From Methylocystis sp. MJC1 (GTDB taxonomy: Bacteria > Pseudomonadota > Alphaproteobacteria > Rhizobiales > Beijerinckiaceae), in assembly GCF_026427715.1 (NCBI RefSeq), contig NZ_CP107558.1, forward strand, positions 1,339,001 to 1,403,000: a stretch of 64,000 nucleotides of DNA. Reading direction: 5' to 3'. The notes beneath the pieces are model-generated. The model ran no database searches. It saw only the letters and a list, made by a program, of their open reading frames with translations, and was not told the origin of the DNA. The translations under genes and the position numbers were made by a program. Every line of letters starts with the position of its first letter. Within the stretch, counting starts at the first letter, position 1. Below, piece by piece: positions 53,416-63,500 of the stretch.

Positions 53416-55800
53416 TCAGGCGGCCGCCATTTCCAACTCCTTGGGAGCGCGGTCGACGATATCGAGGAAGGCGTCGATACAGGCGGGTTTTCCAATCAGA
53501 TACCCCTGAGCTTCGTCGCAGTGCTCGCCTGCGAGGAAGCGCAGCTCCTCCGGCGTTTCGACGCCCTCGGCGACGACGGGCAGGCCGAGGCTGCGCCCGA
53601 GACCGAGCACGGCGCGCACGATGGTGGCCGATTGATCGCAATTCGTGACCGAGCCGATGAAGGTGCGGTCGATCTTCAATCGGTCGAAGGGAAAGGTCCG
53701 CAGATAGGTCAGCGACGAATAGCCCGTGCCGAAGTCATCCATCGCGATCCTGACTCCCATCGCCTTGACGCTCAGCATTGTCTCGAGCGCCCGCTCGAAA
53801 TCCGCGATCAGCGTCGTCTCCGTGACTTCCAACTCGAGGCGCGCGGGATTGAGGCCAGACACAGAGAGGATGTTCTGCAGGATCGTCGGGAAGTGGCGGT
53901 TGTGCAGGCTGGCGGCCGAAATATTGACGGAGATCGAGAGCGGGTTGCGCCATTTGGCGGCTTCGCGGCAGGCGGCGGCCAGCACCCATTCGTCGAGACG
54001 CAGCATGATCCGGCTCTCCTCGGCGATCGGGATGAAATCCGCGGGGGGAATGTTGCCGCGCATAGGATGCGTCCAGCGCAGCAGCGCTTCGAAACCGACG
54101 ATTTGGTTCGTCGATATGTCCGTCTGGGGCTGATAGACGAGATGCAGCTCGTCGCCGTCAATGGCGTTGCGAAGGTCCTGTTCGATGGCGCGACGGTCGT
54201 GAATTCTCACCGCCATGACCGGGTCGAAGAGTCGATAGCCGCCGCGCTTCTCCGCCTTCGTCTGATAAAGCGCCATATCCGCATGGGCGAGCAGGGATTC
54301 GCGGTCGCGGCCGTCAGCGGGATGAACCGCGACGCCAATGCTTGCCGACATGACAGCGCGCGATTGGCTCGCCTGGTTCTCGGCCCGGATCGCGTCGATG
54401 ATCGCCTGCGCGACGCGCACGGCGGCGTCACGATCGGCGATATCGGGCAGGATGGCGGCGAATTCGTCGCCGCCGAGGCGGGCGAGCGTTCCGCTCGGGC
54501 CCAACACGGAGGAGACGACGCGGGCGAAGGATTTGAGCATGGCGTCGCCTTCGGCGTGCCCGAAGAGGTCGTTCACTTCCTTGAAGTGATCGAGATCGAT
54601 GACCATCGCGGCCATACGCCCGTTTGAATGGACCGATCGGGCGATCTCACGGTCGAGGATATCGTAGCAATGGCTGCGGTTGGGTAGACCGGTCAGGACG
54701 TCGTGATGCGCCAGAAAGCGGATGTGATTTTCGGCTTCTCGCCGCCATCTTATGTCGCGAACAGCTATGGCGATATGCGGGTCGCCGCCGAAGTCGATCA
54801 TCCGACACAACAGTTCGACGCGGATTCGAATGCCGTTTTTGCAGGCGAGAACGGTTTCGACAGGGATTTTGCTTTCAGCGTCTTCAATCTCGCGGATGGC
54901 CTCTGCGGGAAAGAAGGCCGAGAGATTTGCGCCTCGGATGGTCGCGAGATCCATGCCGACAAGAGCGAGAAAACTGTCATTGGCGGTCGTGACCACGCCT
55001 TTGCAGCACACGAGAAGCCCTTCGACCGCTGCGTTGGCAAGGCCACGCATCCGCTCGGCCTCCGCCGCGCGGCGCCGACGATCGTTCTCATATAAAAGGC
55101 CGAAGAGCGAAAACGTCATGATCAATATGCTCAACACCGCGCCCGCGATCGCCACCGCCGATTGGGGAATCGTGTTTTGAGGAATGGCGATGGTTGGGTC
55201 CGGGGCAATGGACATGGCGGACATGCTGGCGAAATGGAGACCGCCGACCGCAGCCATCAAGAAGAGCGTCGCCGCGGCCATCATGGAGTTGGCGCGAAGG
55301 GCCGCGCTCACGCCAAGCGTTGAAAAGACTGCGCTGATGAGGAGCGAGGCGACGACGAGCGCGTCATCCCAGTGAATCCGGCCCGCCACCTTGAAGGCCG
55401 CCATCCCGAGATAATGCGTCACCGCCAGGCCGATCCCGAGGAGCAGGCCGCCGAGAAGCGCATTAAATGCGGACGGCGCCGAAAGGGCCACCCGGAAAGC
55501 AAGCATGGTCACTGCGACTGACGCAGCGAGAGAGGCAAATGTGAGTGTGGCGTCGTAGCCGTGATCGACGCCTGGGGAATAGGCCAGCATGGCGATGAAA
55601 TGGGTGGACCAGACGCCGAGTCCGATGGCCATGGCGGCGACGGTCAGCCAGGACGGGCGTTTGCCTGCGCTCGTCTCAGCCGCATGAGCGAGCAGTTTGA
55701 CGGCTGCGAATGAGGTCAGCGCACAAACGCATGCGGCCACGAAGACGAGCCAAGGATCGTGCTGCTCTAGCGTAAAGATGACAGACATGAGCGGGTTCAC
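53416..55800 (-). CDS. MHYT-GGDEF-EAL c-di-GMP signalling protein
   Basis: A 794-residue membrane protein. Seven N-terminal helices contain MHYT-type motifs (WSTHFIAML, THYLGM, LHFASMSAM); a PAS-like domain lies at about 250-360, a GGDEF domain with intact RLGGDEFAAIL at about 365-530, and an EAL domain to the end with GFEALLRW, EVTET, DDFGTGYSSL and VVAEGVET. Both active sites look complete, so it may make and break c-di-GMP. The MHYT domain is thought to sense a small gas or copper ligand. Confidence 0.94.
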   Translation of the reverse strand: MNPLMSVIFTLEQHDPWLVFVAACVCALTSFAAVKLLAHAAETSAGKRPSWLTVAAMAIGLGVWSTHFIAMLAYSPGVDHGYDATLTFASLAASVAVTMLAFRVALSAPSAFNALLGGLLLGIGLAVTHYLGMAAFKVAGRIHWDDALVVASLLISAVFSTLGVSAALRANSMMAAATLFLMAAVGGLHFASMSAMSIAPDPTIAIPQNTIPQSAVAIAGAVLSILIMTFSLFGLLYENDRRRRAAEAERMRGLANAAVEGLLVCCKGVVTTANDSFLALVGMDLATIRGANLSAFFPAEAIREIEDAESKIPVETVLACKNGIRIRVELLCRMIDFGGDPHIAIAVRDIRWRREAENHIRFLAHHDVLTGLPNRSHCYDILDREIARSVHSNGRMAAMVIDLDHFKEVNDLFGHAEGDAMLKSFARVVSSVLGPSGTLARLGGDEFAAILPDIADRDAAVRVAQAIIDAIRAENQASQSRAVMSASIGVAVHPADGRDRESLLAHADMALYQTKAEKRGGYRLFDPVMAVRIHDRRAIEQDLRNAIDGDELHLVYQPQTDISTNQIVGFEALLRWTHPMRGNIPPADFIPIAEESRIMLRLDEWVLAAACREAAKWRNPLSISVNISAASLHNRHFPTILQNILSVSGLNPARLELEVTETTLIADFERALETMLSVKAMGVRIAMDDFGTGYSSLTYLRTFPFDRLKIDRTFIGSVTNCDQSATIVRAVLGLGRSLGLPVVAEGVETPEELRFLAGEHCDEAQGYLIGKPACIDAFLDIVDRAPKELEMAAA

Positions 55801-56165
55801 CTCCGGCTGTCGCGGGCCGGGGCGGGAAAAACCGCGCCGTTCATGTCCGTCAACTGTGCGGCGTCATGCCGAGGGGCGGAATGCCCCTGTCCAGTCTTTT
55901 TTTTGAGCATCGCGGGTGGGAGCCTTCCGCGACGTTAAAACAAACAGAAAAACTCTCGCGCAATCAACGAAGGGTCGACTGAGGTTAACGACTAGCGGAT
56001 TCCGCCAAGCCGGAAAGCGGACGTCGATTATGCCTCTCGCCGTTTTCGCGGTCGCCACCCTCCTACTGTTACGCTATAGACATAAATCAACTTTACCTAC
56101 TTCCCGTCGCCGTTACAGTCTGGGAAGAATTTCCGTTCTTAGGGCGGAAAGAGTTGGCGCGAACC
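55801..56165. other. Divergent promoter gap
   Basis: A 365-base region between the c-di-GMP gene and the outer membrane barrel/porin gene. It becomes more AT-rich near 56070-56100. I see no gene and could not place promoter boxes with confidence. Confidence 0.4.
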
Positions 56166-58298
56166 ATGCACTTCATCGGAAAAATCCAACTGCCCCGTGC
56201 GCAGGCGCGCCTTGTTTTCCTAGGCGCGGCCAACGCTCTTCTCGCGCCGTTTTCCGCGATCGCCGCGGATGCGCCGCCGCCCGTTTTCAACTGGGGTGGC
56301 CTTTACCTTGGCGCGAGCTTCGGCGCCGGCATTCCTCTCCACCGCGGAGAGCGGCTGCAGGCGGGAAGCGGCTTCACGTCGACTATCTATGACCTCTACC
56401 CGGCGAGCCATACGCGCACTGGCGTCACGGTCGGCGCTCAAGTCGGCTATAATTGGCAGCGTGGCTCTTGGGTCTGGGGTTTCGAGACGGATTTGAGCCT
56501 GCTCGACGGCCGCCGCACGCCCAGCGGCGTTTTCCCCACATCTTTGGCCTATCCGGGCGCGCCATTCTTCACGATGTCCGCAAATGCGAACGCCACTTAT
56601 TTCGCGAGCATTCGCGCCCGATTTGGTTTCGCCTATGACCGTGCGTTGTTCTATCTGACCGGCGGCGTTGCGGCGGGCGGCGCACGCGGGCCGGCAAAGC
56701 TTTCCTTCGGCCCCGGCGTCGATTTCACGGCGGACTGGTCGCAGTCGTCGCGCGCGAAATACGCCGTCGGCGGCGGCTTCGAATACGCCTTCGCCGCCGA
56801 TTGGTCGGCGCGCGCGGAATATCTCTTTCTCAGCCAGTCTTTGAACACGCAGGTTTTCAACAACGGCTCCAACAATCAATATTTCTCGCGCATTCGCAAC
56901 GAGAACCATATTCTGCGCTTCGGCTTGAACTACCACTTCGGCGAGAACGAGTTCATCCCCGGTCAGTTGGAGTATGGCGGCCGCAGAAGCGCCGACGCGG
57001 GCGATAAGGAAGAAGTCAAGACGGAGCGCTACAGCGTCCATGCCCAGTCAACCAATGTCGTTCAGGCGATTCCGAAATTCTATGCCAGATATGACGGGCC
57101 CAAGAGCTTTCCCTCCAAGGGCGTGGGCGATGTTTTGACCCAGAACGATCTCTTCCTGGGGCTTCGCCTTTGGGAAGGCGGGGCCGTCTATGTCAATCCG
57201 GAGATCAACCTGGGTTATGGGCCGGGGAATTCGACGGGCTCCGCCGCTTATCCGGACGGGCTCGCCCAAAAGATCGGCCGCGATGCTCCCTATATGCGCT
57301 TCCAGCGTTATTTCCTGCGGCAGATCATCGGGCTGGATTCGAGCGGCGATCGCGTCAACGATCCTGACGAAGGTTCGCGGAGCGAAGTGCTGGAATCGGT
57401 GCAGAACCAGGTTTCCGGCAAGGTCGACAAGGACCGTATCATCATCACGCTCGGCAAGTTTTCGGTGGGCGACGTCTTCGACGACAACGTCTATGCTCAT
57501 GATCCCACGACCGGCTTCATGAGCTTCGCGTTCAATTATATGGGCGCCTTCGATTACGTGTCCGACGCCTGGGGTTACACCAATGGGCTTGCCGTCGAGT
57601 GGAAGCAGAATTGGTGGACGCTGCGCGCCGGGACGTTCCAGCAATCAACCGTTCCCAACGGCAACGACATCGAGCCTCGACTGTTCAACCAATATATGGG
57701 CGTTCTCGAATTCGAAGCGCGCTACGAGCTTCTCGGCCAGCCCGGCGCGATCAAGTTTCTTGCCTATGGCGACAACGGCCGTTTCGCTAAATTTCAGGAC
57801 GTGATCAATCTCGCCTTGGCGACCGGCAATCTGCCGCCGGACGTCACCGCGCTTCAGCAACGTCACTTCAAGGCGGGCGGCGGCATCAATATCAAGCAGC
57901 AGGTTATGGATAATGTGGGTTTCTTCCTGCGCGCGAGCATGGCGGACGGGCGTTATCAGACCGTCGACTATATCGATAACGACCGTCAGGTCTCTGCCGG
58001 CTTTGTCTTCGACGGCTCGCTTTGGAACCGTCGCGACGACGAGATCGGCATCGCGGGCGCGATGGCGGGGCTTCACGGCGACCATGTGCGTTATTTCGAG
58101 CTTGGCGGCATCGGCACCTATATCGGCGACGGCGCGATGAGCTACGGCGGCGAAAAGAATATGGAGACCTACTACAAGCTCGGTCTCAGCAAGAATTTCG
58201 ACGTTACCTTCGACTATCAGTTTTTTGTCAATCCGGGGCACAACATGGCGCGCGGGCCGGTCAACGTCTTCAGCCTGCGCGCGCGTGCGGCCTTCTGA
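56166..58298 (+). CDS. Outer membrane beta-barrel fused to OprB-type carbohydrate porin
   Basis: A 710-residue protein with two barrels in tandem. After a signal peptide (ending SAIAA) comes an OmpA/Omp25-like 8-strand barrel (NWGGLYLGASFGAG to FGLNYHFGENEF, to about 260). A linker follows, then an OprB-type carbohydrate-selective porin (FYARYDGPKSFPSKGVGDVL to the end, SLRARAAF). ATG 56166 is given; TTG 56154 is an alternative. Such fusions occur in Rhizobiales, but two barrels in one chain is unusual. Confidence 0.85.
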   Translation: MHFIGKIQLPRAQARLVFLGAANALLAPFSAIAADAPPPVFNWGGLYLGASFGAGIPLHRGERLQAGSGFTSTIYDLYPASHTRTGVTVGAQVGYNWQRGSWVWGFETDLSLLDGRRTPSGVFPTSLAYPGAPFFTMSANANATYFASIRARFGFAYDRALFYLTGGVAAGGARGPAKLSFGPGVDFTADWSQSSRAKYAVGGGFEYAFAADWSARAEYLFLSQSLNTQVFNNGSNNQYFSRIRNENHILRFGLNYHFGENEFIPGQLEYGGRRSADAGDKEEVKTERYSVHAQSTNVVQAIPKFYARYDGPKSFPSKGVGDVLTQNDLFLGLRLWEGGAVYVNPEINLGYGPGNSTGSAAYPDGLAQKIGRDAPYMRFQRYFLRQIIGLDSSGDRVNDPDEGSRSEVLESVQNQVSGKVDKDRIIITLGKFSVGDVFDDNVYAHDPTTGFMSFAFNYMGAFDYVSDAWGYTNGLAVEWKQNWWTLRAGTFQQSTVPNGNDIEPRLFNQYMGVLEFEARYELLGQPGAIKFLAYGDNGRFAKFQDVINLALATGNLPPDVTALQQRHFKAGGGINIKQQVMDNVGFFLRASMADGRYQTVDYIDNDRQVSAGFVFDGSLWNRRDDEIGIAGAMAGLHGDHVRYFELGGIGTYIGDGAMSYGGEKNMETYYKLGLSKNFDVTFDYQFFVNPGHNMARGPVNVFSLRARAAF

Positions 58299-58378
58299 GG
58301 CGCCGCAACGCGCGTGATTGCAAATGATGGATAATGCGATTATGCGGGGCAAATCCTTCGGAGAGCCCGTGACCGCGC

Positions 58379-59695
58379 ATGACTCGCTTTGACGACCAGG
58401 ATCGAATTGACGACTACCTAAGACGCCAGGTCTTCGAGGAAGAATGTTTTCTTCGCGCCTATGAGATGGACCCCTATACGCGGATCGTTTATCGGCGTCT
58501 TCGCGAGCTGTATTGGACTGTTTCGAGGCTTTTGAAACGTGATAACCACGCGACGGCGTCGAGCGCGTTTGGCAAGCCGATCTTTGCGGGCGTTGCGCAG
58601 CTCCTGCCAGGACCGCGCATCTTCATCGACGCGACGGATCTCGTGAGAAGCGGCAAGGCGACGGGCATTCAGCGCGTCGTCAAGGAGATTTCCGTCAACG
58701 CCGCTGCGCTCGGTCTGGGGCTGCCCGTTGTCGTTCAGGACGGGCGGCTTGCGGCGGCTTGCGCAGGGTTCGAGAAAATCGAGTGCCGAGAGGGCGACAT
58801 ATTGCTGCTGCTCGACGCCGGCTGGAACCGGCTCGACGAATATACGCAGCTCCGGCAGGATTTCCGAGCGCGGGGCGGTAAGATCGTCGCCTGCCTCTAC
58901 GATCTCTTCCCGCTGCTTTATCCGACACTTTACAACCCGACGCTGATTGCGAATTTCCAGGCCTGGACGCATCGAGTCTTGCTGGATTGCGACGCGATCG
59001 TCGCGATCTCGAAGAGCGTGGCCGATCGTTTCGCCATCTATATCAAAGGGCTCGAGCGCGAGCCGCGAGATGGTATGAAGCTGGGGTGGTGGCGGCTCGG
59101 CGCGGATTTCAAGCAAGAAGACAATAAAGCTCCCGCCGCTTCGGTTGAGGCGCTCGCGCGGCGCGCGCCGTTTTTTCTGAGCGTCGGCACCGTCGAGACG
59201 CGCAAAGGCTATCCGGTGGCCTTGGAGGCTTTCGAAAGGCTCTGGGCCGAGGGCGTAGACGCGAATTTCATCATCGTCGGTCGTCCGGGTTGGAACGCGG
59301 CGGCCTTCGAAAATCGGCTACGCGGGCATCACGAGAAAGGGCGTCGGCTTTTCTGGCTCGACGATGCAAGCGACGAGGATTTGGCTTTTCTGTATCGGGA
59401 AGCGCGTGCAGTGGTTCTGCCGACGATGGCGGAAGGCTTCGGTCTGCCGCTGGTCGAGGCGGCGCATTTCGGCGCGCCTGTGATCGCGAGCGACATTGAT
59501 GTGTTTCGTGAGATCGGGGGCGACGCCGCGTGTTATTTCGATCTTCTCGACGCGGGGAGCCTTGTCGAGCGAATTCGCCAAATGCTCGCCACGGAGAAAT
59601 ACGCGCCGGATATCCCCTCGTTGAGTTGGCGCGACTCAACTGTCGAGCTGATGAAGATGCTGCGCGAGGGTCGGTACCAGCGCAGCCTCGGTTGA
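58379..59695 (+). CDS. Glycosyltransferase family 4
   Basis: A 438-residue GT-B enzyme. FLSVGTVETRKGYPVALEAF (donor-binding domain start), FIIVGRPGW and VVLPTMAEGFGLPLVEAAHFGAPVIASD (E-x7-E region) are clear. The N-terminal half holds an acceptor domain with a LVRSGKATGIQRVVKEI segment, found in mannosyltransferase-type GT4 enzymes. It may work on a surface polysaccharide; the sugar is unknown. Confidence 0.9.
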   Translation: MTRFDDQDRIDDYLRRQVFEEECFLRAYEMDPYTRIVYRRLRELYWTVSRLLKRDNHATASSAFGKPIFAGVAQLLPGPRIFIDATDLVRSGKATGIQRVVKEISVNAAALGLGLPVVVQDGRLAAACAGFEKIECREGDILLLLDAGWNRLDEYTQLRQDFRARGGKIVACLYDLFPLLYPTLYNPTLIANFQAWTHRVLLDCDAIVAISKSVADRFAIYIKGLEREPRDGMKLGWWRLGADFKQEDNKAPAASVEALARRAPFFLSVGTVETRKGYPVALEAFERLWAEGVDANFIIVGRPGWNAAAFENRLRGHHEKGRRLFWLDDASDEDLAFLYREARAVVLPTMAEGFGLPLVEAAHFGAPVIASDIDVFREIGGDAACYFDLLDAGSLVERIRQMLATEKYAPDIPSLSWRDSTVELMKMLREGRYQRSLG

Positions 59696-59710
59696 TCGCG
59701 TCTCATATCA

Positions 59711-59843
59711 TTTCCGTTTGAACAGCTCGCATTGGGGCTTGTCATTCCCGGCGGGCTGAAAGCCCGACCGGGAATCCAGAGCCACAAAAGCGCTGGTTTT
59801 GCTCTGGATTCCCGATCGCTCGCTTTGCGAGCGTCGGAATGAC
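59711..59843. repeat. Dispersed palindromic repeat, copy C (inverted)
   Basis: The reverse orientation of copies A and B: a tail from tttccgtttgaacagctcgc, then gtcattcccggcggg (59741) to gcgtcggaatgac (59843). The tail matches the complement of the copy A tail closely, so the unit is about 135 bp and not only a hairpin. Confidence 0.85.
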
Positions 59844-59869
59844 ACTGAACCAATCAAGCGGCTCTCGTA

Positions 59870-60769
59870 TCAGAAGCGGAAAGCCCCGAGAATGTAATCT
59901 GGTTGTTTCGGCGAGCAGGGCGCGTCCAGCGGCGTCGGAAAGGTTTCCTGGCTCGGCTCGAAGCGATAGCGCGCTCTGCTGGCGAACGAGATTTCCAGAA
60001 CGTCTGGGAGCGGAATATTCGCGATGAGACTATAGGGCACGCAATTATTTGCGTGCACATGCGTCACGGCAAAAAGCCGGTGGAGCTTTTCTAAGACGCG
60101 CTTGGCGCGGAAATAGAAATGCGGCGAGGCAAGCTGCGAGAGGTCGTGAAATTCGCAGACGATCTGCGCGTGCTTTGCGAGAAGATGGTCCGGAGTAGCG
60201 TCGAAGACCTCCCATTCCCATCCTTCGATGTCCATTTTTAAGAAAAGGTCGGGCGCGTCGCTCTTGGAAAATTCCGAGACGAGCGCCGCAAGCGACTCGC
60301 TGTCCGGGCCCGGCTGGGCCGTAATCATCTTGCGGTGGAAGCGCAGGAGCGGGTGCGATGAAGGCGCGTTCTCGACCGAGTGGTCGAATTGCTCGACAGG
60401 AACGCCAGCCTGCGCCATCGCAAGATCCCAGGCGTCATCGTCGCAAACGCCGAAGGAAAAAGCGTGGATCACGCCGGCAAGATCGTCGAGCTGAACATAG
60501 CCGCCATCGCCGGCCGAGCCGACGCGCGCCTTGGCGACGCCGATGGCCTTTTGAGGCTCGAGCAGGCGTAGCGTCGCGCGTAATTCATCTTGCAGCGCCT
60601 GCGTCCAGCTCGTCGAACTTTGCGGGAAATGAGGGACCAGCAGATCTTTTATCTCGATGAGGCGTGCTCGAATTTCCTCGTGACGCCAATCCGCGTCATC
60701 AATCGATTGCGGCAAAGTCTTGCGTCGCCATTCGTTGTATTTCTTTCCGAGCTCCCCCAGCGTGGTCAT
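59870..60769 (-). CDS. FkbM-family methyltransferase
   Basis: A 299-residue SAM-dependent methyltransferase of the FkbM type. GSAGDGGYVQLDDL holds the SAM-binding glycines, LFLKMDIEGWEWEVFDA is the FkbM signature (DIEG.E), and the C-terminus contains a HANNCVP segment. It is 18 bp upstream, in - orientation, of the OpgD-like gene end. The acceptor (often a glycan or polyketide hydroxyl) is unknown. Confidence 0.85.
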   Translation of the reverse strand: MTTLGELGKKYNEWRRKTLPQSIDDADWRHEEIRARLIEIKDLLVPHFPQSSTSWTQALQDELRATLRLLEPQKAIGVAKARVGSAGDGGYVQLDDLAGVIHAFSFGVCDDDAWDLAMAQAGVPVEQFDHSVENAPSSHPLLRFHRKMITAQPGPDSESLAALVSEFSKSDAPDLFLKMDIEGWEWEVFDATPDHLLAKHAQIVCEFHDLSQLASPHFYFRAKRVLEKLHRLFAVTHVHANNCVPYSLIANIPLPDVLEISFASRARYRFEPSQETFPTPLDAPCSPKQPDYILGAFRF

Positions 60770-60787
60770 TTAGCCCCCTCAGCCCCG

Positions 60788-62374
60788 TCAGAACGGGTGA
60801 TATTGGTACAACCAATTCTCCGAAATCACTGTATCGCCGTTCTTCAGGTAGAGGCGCATCTCCACCGGGTCGGTCCCGTCGACGGTGAGGTCGAATTGGG
60901 CGCGCCAATGGCCGGGCACGCCGTCAAAAACCGCTTCCGTATAGATGTAGGAGAAGCTCCCGCGCGAGGCCCAGAGGATCGGCTCGGGCTTCACGCCGAA
61001 GGGGAGCTTGGCAAGCGGCTCGCCCAGAAACTCTACCATGAATTTACGCACGCCCTTGGGCCGGGGCTTGCCCGGCTGGCCGCCATTGCCGAGCCGCGTC
61101 GCGACGCAGCGCGCAAGACCGCTGGGGTAGGGCTCGTCGGCGAGCCAATGTAGGCGATAGGAGAATTCAAAAGCCGCGCCGGGAACCGCGGGCTTTTCGG
61201 GAACCCAGATGGCGACGATATTGTCGTGAATTTCGTCGTCGGTCGGGATCTCGATGAGCTGGACGGCGCCCTCGCCCCAATCGCCCTTCGGCTCGACCCA
61301 GACGCTCGGACGACGGTCGTAGAAGACATTGTCCTGGTAGTGGTCGTAACTGCGGTCGCGCTGCATCAGGCCGAAGCCCTTCGGATTATTGTCGCCGAAG
61401 GCCGAGGCGATGACGCGCGGCGGGTTGTTGAGCGGCCGCCACAGGCGCTCGCCGCTCCCGGTCCACATGCTGAGGCCGTCCGAGTCGTGCACCTCTGGAC
61501 GCCAATCCACGGCGGTCGGCTTCACGGTCTCGGAGAACCAATACATGGAGGTGAGCGGGGCAATGCCGAAACGGGTGAATTTGCCGCGCAGATAAAGCGC
61601 GCAGTCGATGTCCATCACGACGCCCTTGCCGCGCGTCATGAGGAACTTATAGGCGCCGACGATCGACGGGCCTTCGAGCAGGGCGTGGAGCACCACGCCG
61701 TCCTCAGTCTCCGGGCCGACATAGATATGCGTGAAATCGGGGAATTCCTCGCTGGCGCCCGCCTGCCAGGTATCGAGCGCGACGCCGCGCGCCGACAGGC
61801 CATATTGGCGCAATTCGCCGATGGCGCGGAAATAGGAGGCCCCGAGAAAAGCGACCCAGTCGTTCTTCTTCCAGTCGAGCGAGCCTTCCTTCGATTCCTG
61901 GATGCGGAACCCCGCGAAGCCCGCCCCCGGCGGCAGCTGCCGCGCAACGGAATCCTCGGGCATGTTGAAATAGCTCGTGTCGTAAAGGATCTCACGCGCC
62001 GCGCCGTTTTCGACGACGTGGATATGCACGGCCTTTTTGAAGAACATGCCGAGATGGAAAAACTCGATCGGAAACCGCTCCTTCGTGTCGGCGAAGAGCG
62101 CGTGATCGGTGTTGTAGGTGATATGACCCCATTTCTCGTAGTCGATCTGCGAGGTGATTTCCGGGGCGGGGATATTGGGCTTGCGGTAGGTCTCCCTGAC
62201 GAGCCGCTGCGCTTCCTGTTTCAGGGCATCGTAGGAGAAGGGCGCTGGCTCGCCGAGCTTGACGTTGGAGATGCGCGACGCCGCGGCTTCGGCCGGCCGG
62301 GCGCCGACGGCGCCGAGCGCGCCCGTCGCGGCCGCGACTTTGAGGAAGGAACGGCGGTCCTGCTTCTCGATCAT
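60788..62374 (-). CDS. Periplasmic glucan biosynthesis protein, OpgD/OpgG family
   Basis: A 528-residue MdoG/MdoD-type protein for osmoregulated periplasmic glucans. A Tat signal DRRSFLKVAAATGALG is at the N-terminus, as in OpgD. Then APFSYDALKQEAQRLV, FFHLGMFFKKAVHIHVVE, RGVALDTWQAGASEEFPDFTHIY, and the C-terminal immunoglobulin-like domain to NWLYQYHPF. ATG 62374 follows GGGA. The Tat signal favours OpgD, though OpgG cannot be excluded. Confidence 0.92.
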   Translation of the reverse strand: MIEKQDRRSFLKVAAATGALGAVGARPAEAAASRISNVKLGEPAPFSYDALKQEAQRLVRETYRKPNIPAPEITSQIDYEKWGHITYNTDHALFADTKERFPIEFFHLGMFFKKAVHIHVVENGAAREILYDTSYFNMPEDSVARQLPPGAGFAGFRIQESKEGSLDWKKNDWVAFLGASYFRAIGELRQYGLSARGVALDTWQAGASEEFPDFTHIYVGPETEDGVVLHALLEGPSIVGAYKFLMTRGKGVVMDIDCALYLRGKFTRFGIAPLTSMYWFSETVKPTAVDWRPEVHDSDGLSMWTGSGERLWRPLNNPPRVIASAFGDNNPKGFGLMQRDRSYDHYQDNVFYDRRPSVWVEPKGDWGEGAVQLIEIPTDDEIHDNIVAIWVPEKPAVPGAAFEFSYRLHWLADEPYPSGLARCVATRLGNGGQPGKPRPKGVRKFMVEFLGEPLAKLPFGVKPEPILWASRGSFSYIYTEAVFDGVPGHWRAQFDLTVDGTDPVEMRLYLKNGDTVISENWLYQYHPF

Positions 62375-62473
62375 CTCAAGTTCCCTATCGACGAAAACCA
62401 AGGAGCCTATGGCGTCGCAATGCGGCGCTCTCTGGGCGGAACGCTTGACGCTTCAACGAGGGTTTTGGCGCTT

Positions 62474-62707
62474 TCAGCCGCGGATCGGCTCGTTGCGGAT
62501 CGCGGTCTTCATGAAGAAATAGAGGCCGATGAGGCCAAATGCGGCGAAGACGATCTCCAGGCCATGGCTGATCATCGGATCGAGCTGGAACAGACCGCCG
62601 AGCGCCCAGCCGGCCGCCCAGGACGCGCCGACAAGCTCCGTCCCGACGAGGATCGCGACGGCGACCAGCGTGGAAAGGTGCAGGTAATTGATCGGCTTCT
62701 GGCTCAT
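62474..62707 (-). CDS. Small two-helix membrane protein
   Basis: A 77-residue protein with two membrane segments (LSTLVAVAILVGTELVGASWAAGWALGG and LEIVFAAFGLIGLYFFMKTA) and a short basic tail. It follows, on the same strand, ssb, with which it may share no transcript. No known family. Confidence 0.65.
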   Translation of the reverse strand: MSQKPINYLHLSTLVAVAILVGTELVGASWAAGWALGGLFQLDPMISHGLEIVFAAFGLIGLYFFMKTAIRNEPIRG

Positions 62708-62817
62708 GTCCGGCTCTCGAGGGCGGCGCGGCGCCGCGTGCCGCGCATAAGCCCTGCTATATCAAAGGAAGGCGCGAGGCAATACCGCGCCTCCCACGGC
62801 GGGTCGCTCGGCGTGGC

Positions 62818-63339
62818 TCAGAACGGAATGTCGTCGTCGAGCTGGTCGGAGAGGCGGCCGCCGCCCGCGGGCGGGGCCGGGCGGCGCTCGGCTGGCGCGC
62901 GCTCCATGGGGGAGGAGCGGCCGAAGGAGCCGCCGCCGCTCTGGCCATAGCCGCCGCCTTCGTAATCGCCCTCGCCGCGGCCGCCGCCCTTGCTGTCGAG
63001 CAGCGTCATCTCGCCCCGGAAACGCGGCACGACGACTTCGGTCACGCGACGCTGATTGCCGTCCTTGTCCGTATATTCGCGGGTCTGGAGCTGGCCCTCG
63101 AGATAGATCTTGGCGCCCTTGCGGCAATATTGCTCGGCGATCTTGCCCAGAGCCTCGTTGAAGATCTGGATATTGTGCCACTCGGTGCGGTCCTTGCGCT
63201 CGCCCGTGCTCTTGTCCCGCCAGGACTCGGTGGTGGCGAGCGAGAAGGAAACGACGCGGTCGCCTGACGGGAAGGTCCGCACTTCCGGATCGCGGCCCAG
63301 ATTGCCGACCAGAATGACCTTGTTCACGCTACCCGCCAT
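62818..63339 (-). CDS. ssb: Single-stranded DNA-binding protein
   Basis: A 173-residue SSB. The N-terminal OB fold begins AGSVNKVILVGNLGRDPEVR and includes WRDKSTGERKDRTEWHNI; a Gly/Arg-rich linker ends in the partner-binding tip LDDDIPF. ATG 63339 follows GGAGAGAG; a longer frame starting at 63369 is less likely. Confidence 0.96.
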   Translation of the reverse strand: MAGSVNKVILVGNLGRDPEVRTFPSGDRVVSFSLATTESWRDKSTGERKDRTEWHNIQIFNEALGKIAEQYCRKGAKIYLEGQLQTREYTDKDGNQRRVTEVVVPRFRGEMTLLDSKGGGRGEGDYEGGGYGQSGGGSFGRSSPMERAPAERRPAPPAGGGRLSDQLDDDIPF

Positions 63340-63500
63340 GTCTCTCTCCACTTGCTTTCTGCGGAGCACTCTAGTGCAACGGTTTGCCTATCTCGCGCGC
63401 GGGAATCATTTGTCCACAGATGTTGGACGTCGCAAGGCTTATGTTCTTTTTTTGTTCTAGCATCCGGTAAGCGTCGGCGCAAGCGTCATTGACTTGGTTC

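Noticed and set aside
61226..62950. A 574-codon plus-strand frame opposite the OpgD-like gene
   Set aside because: It is the antisense shadow of a clear family protein in a high-GC sequence, rich in Arg/Ala/Asp with no domain.
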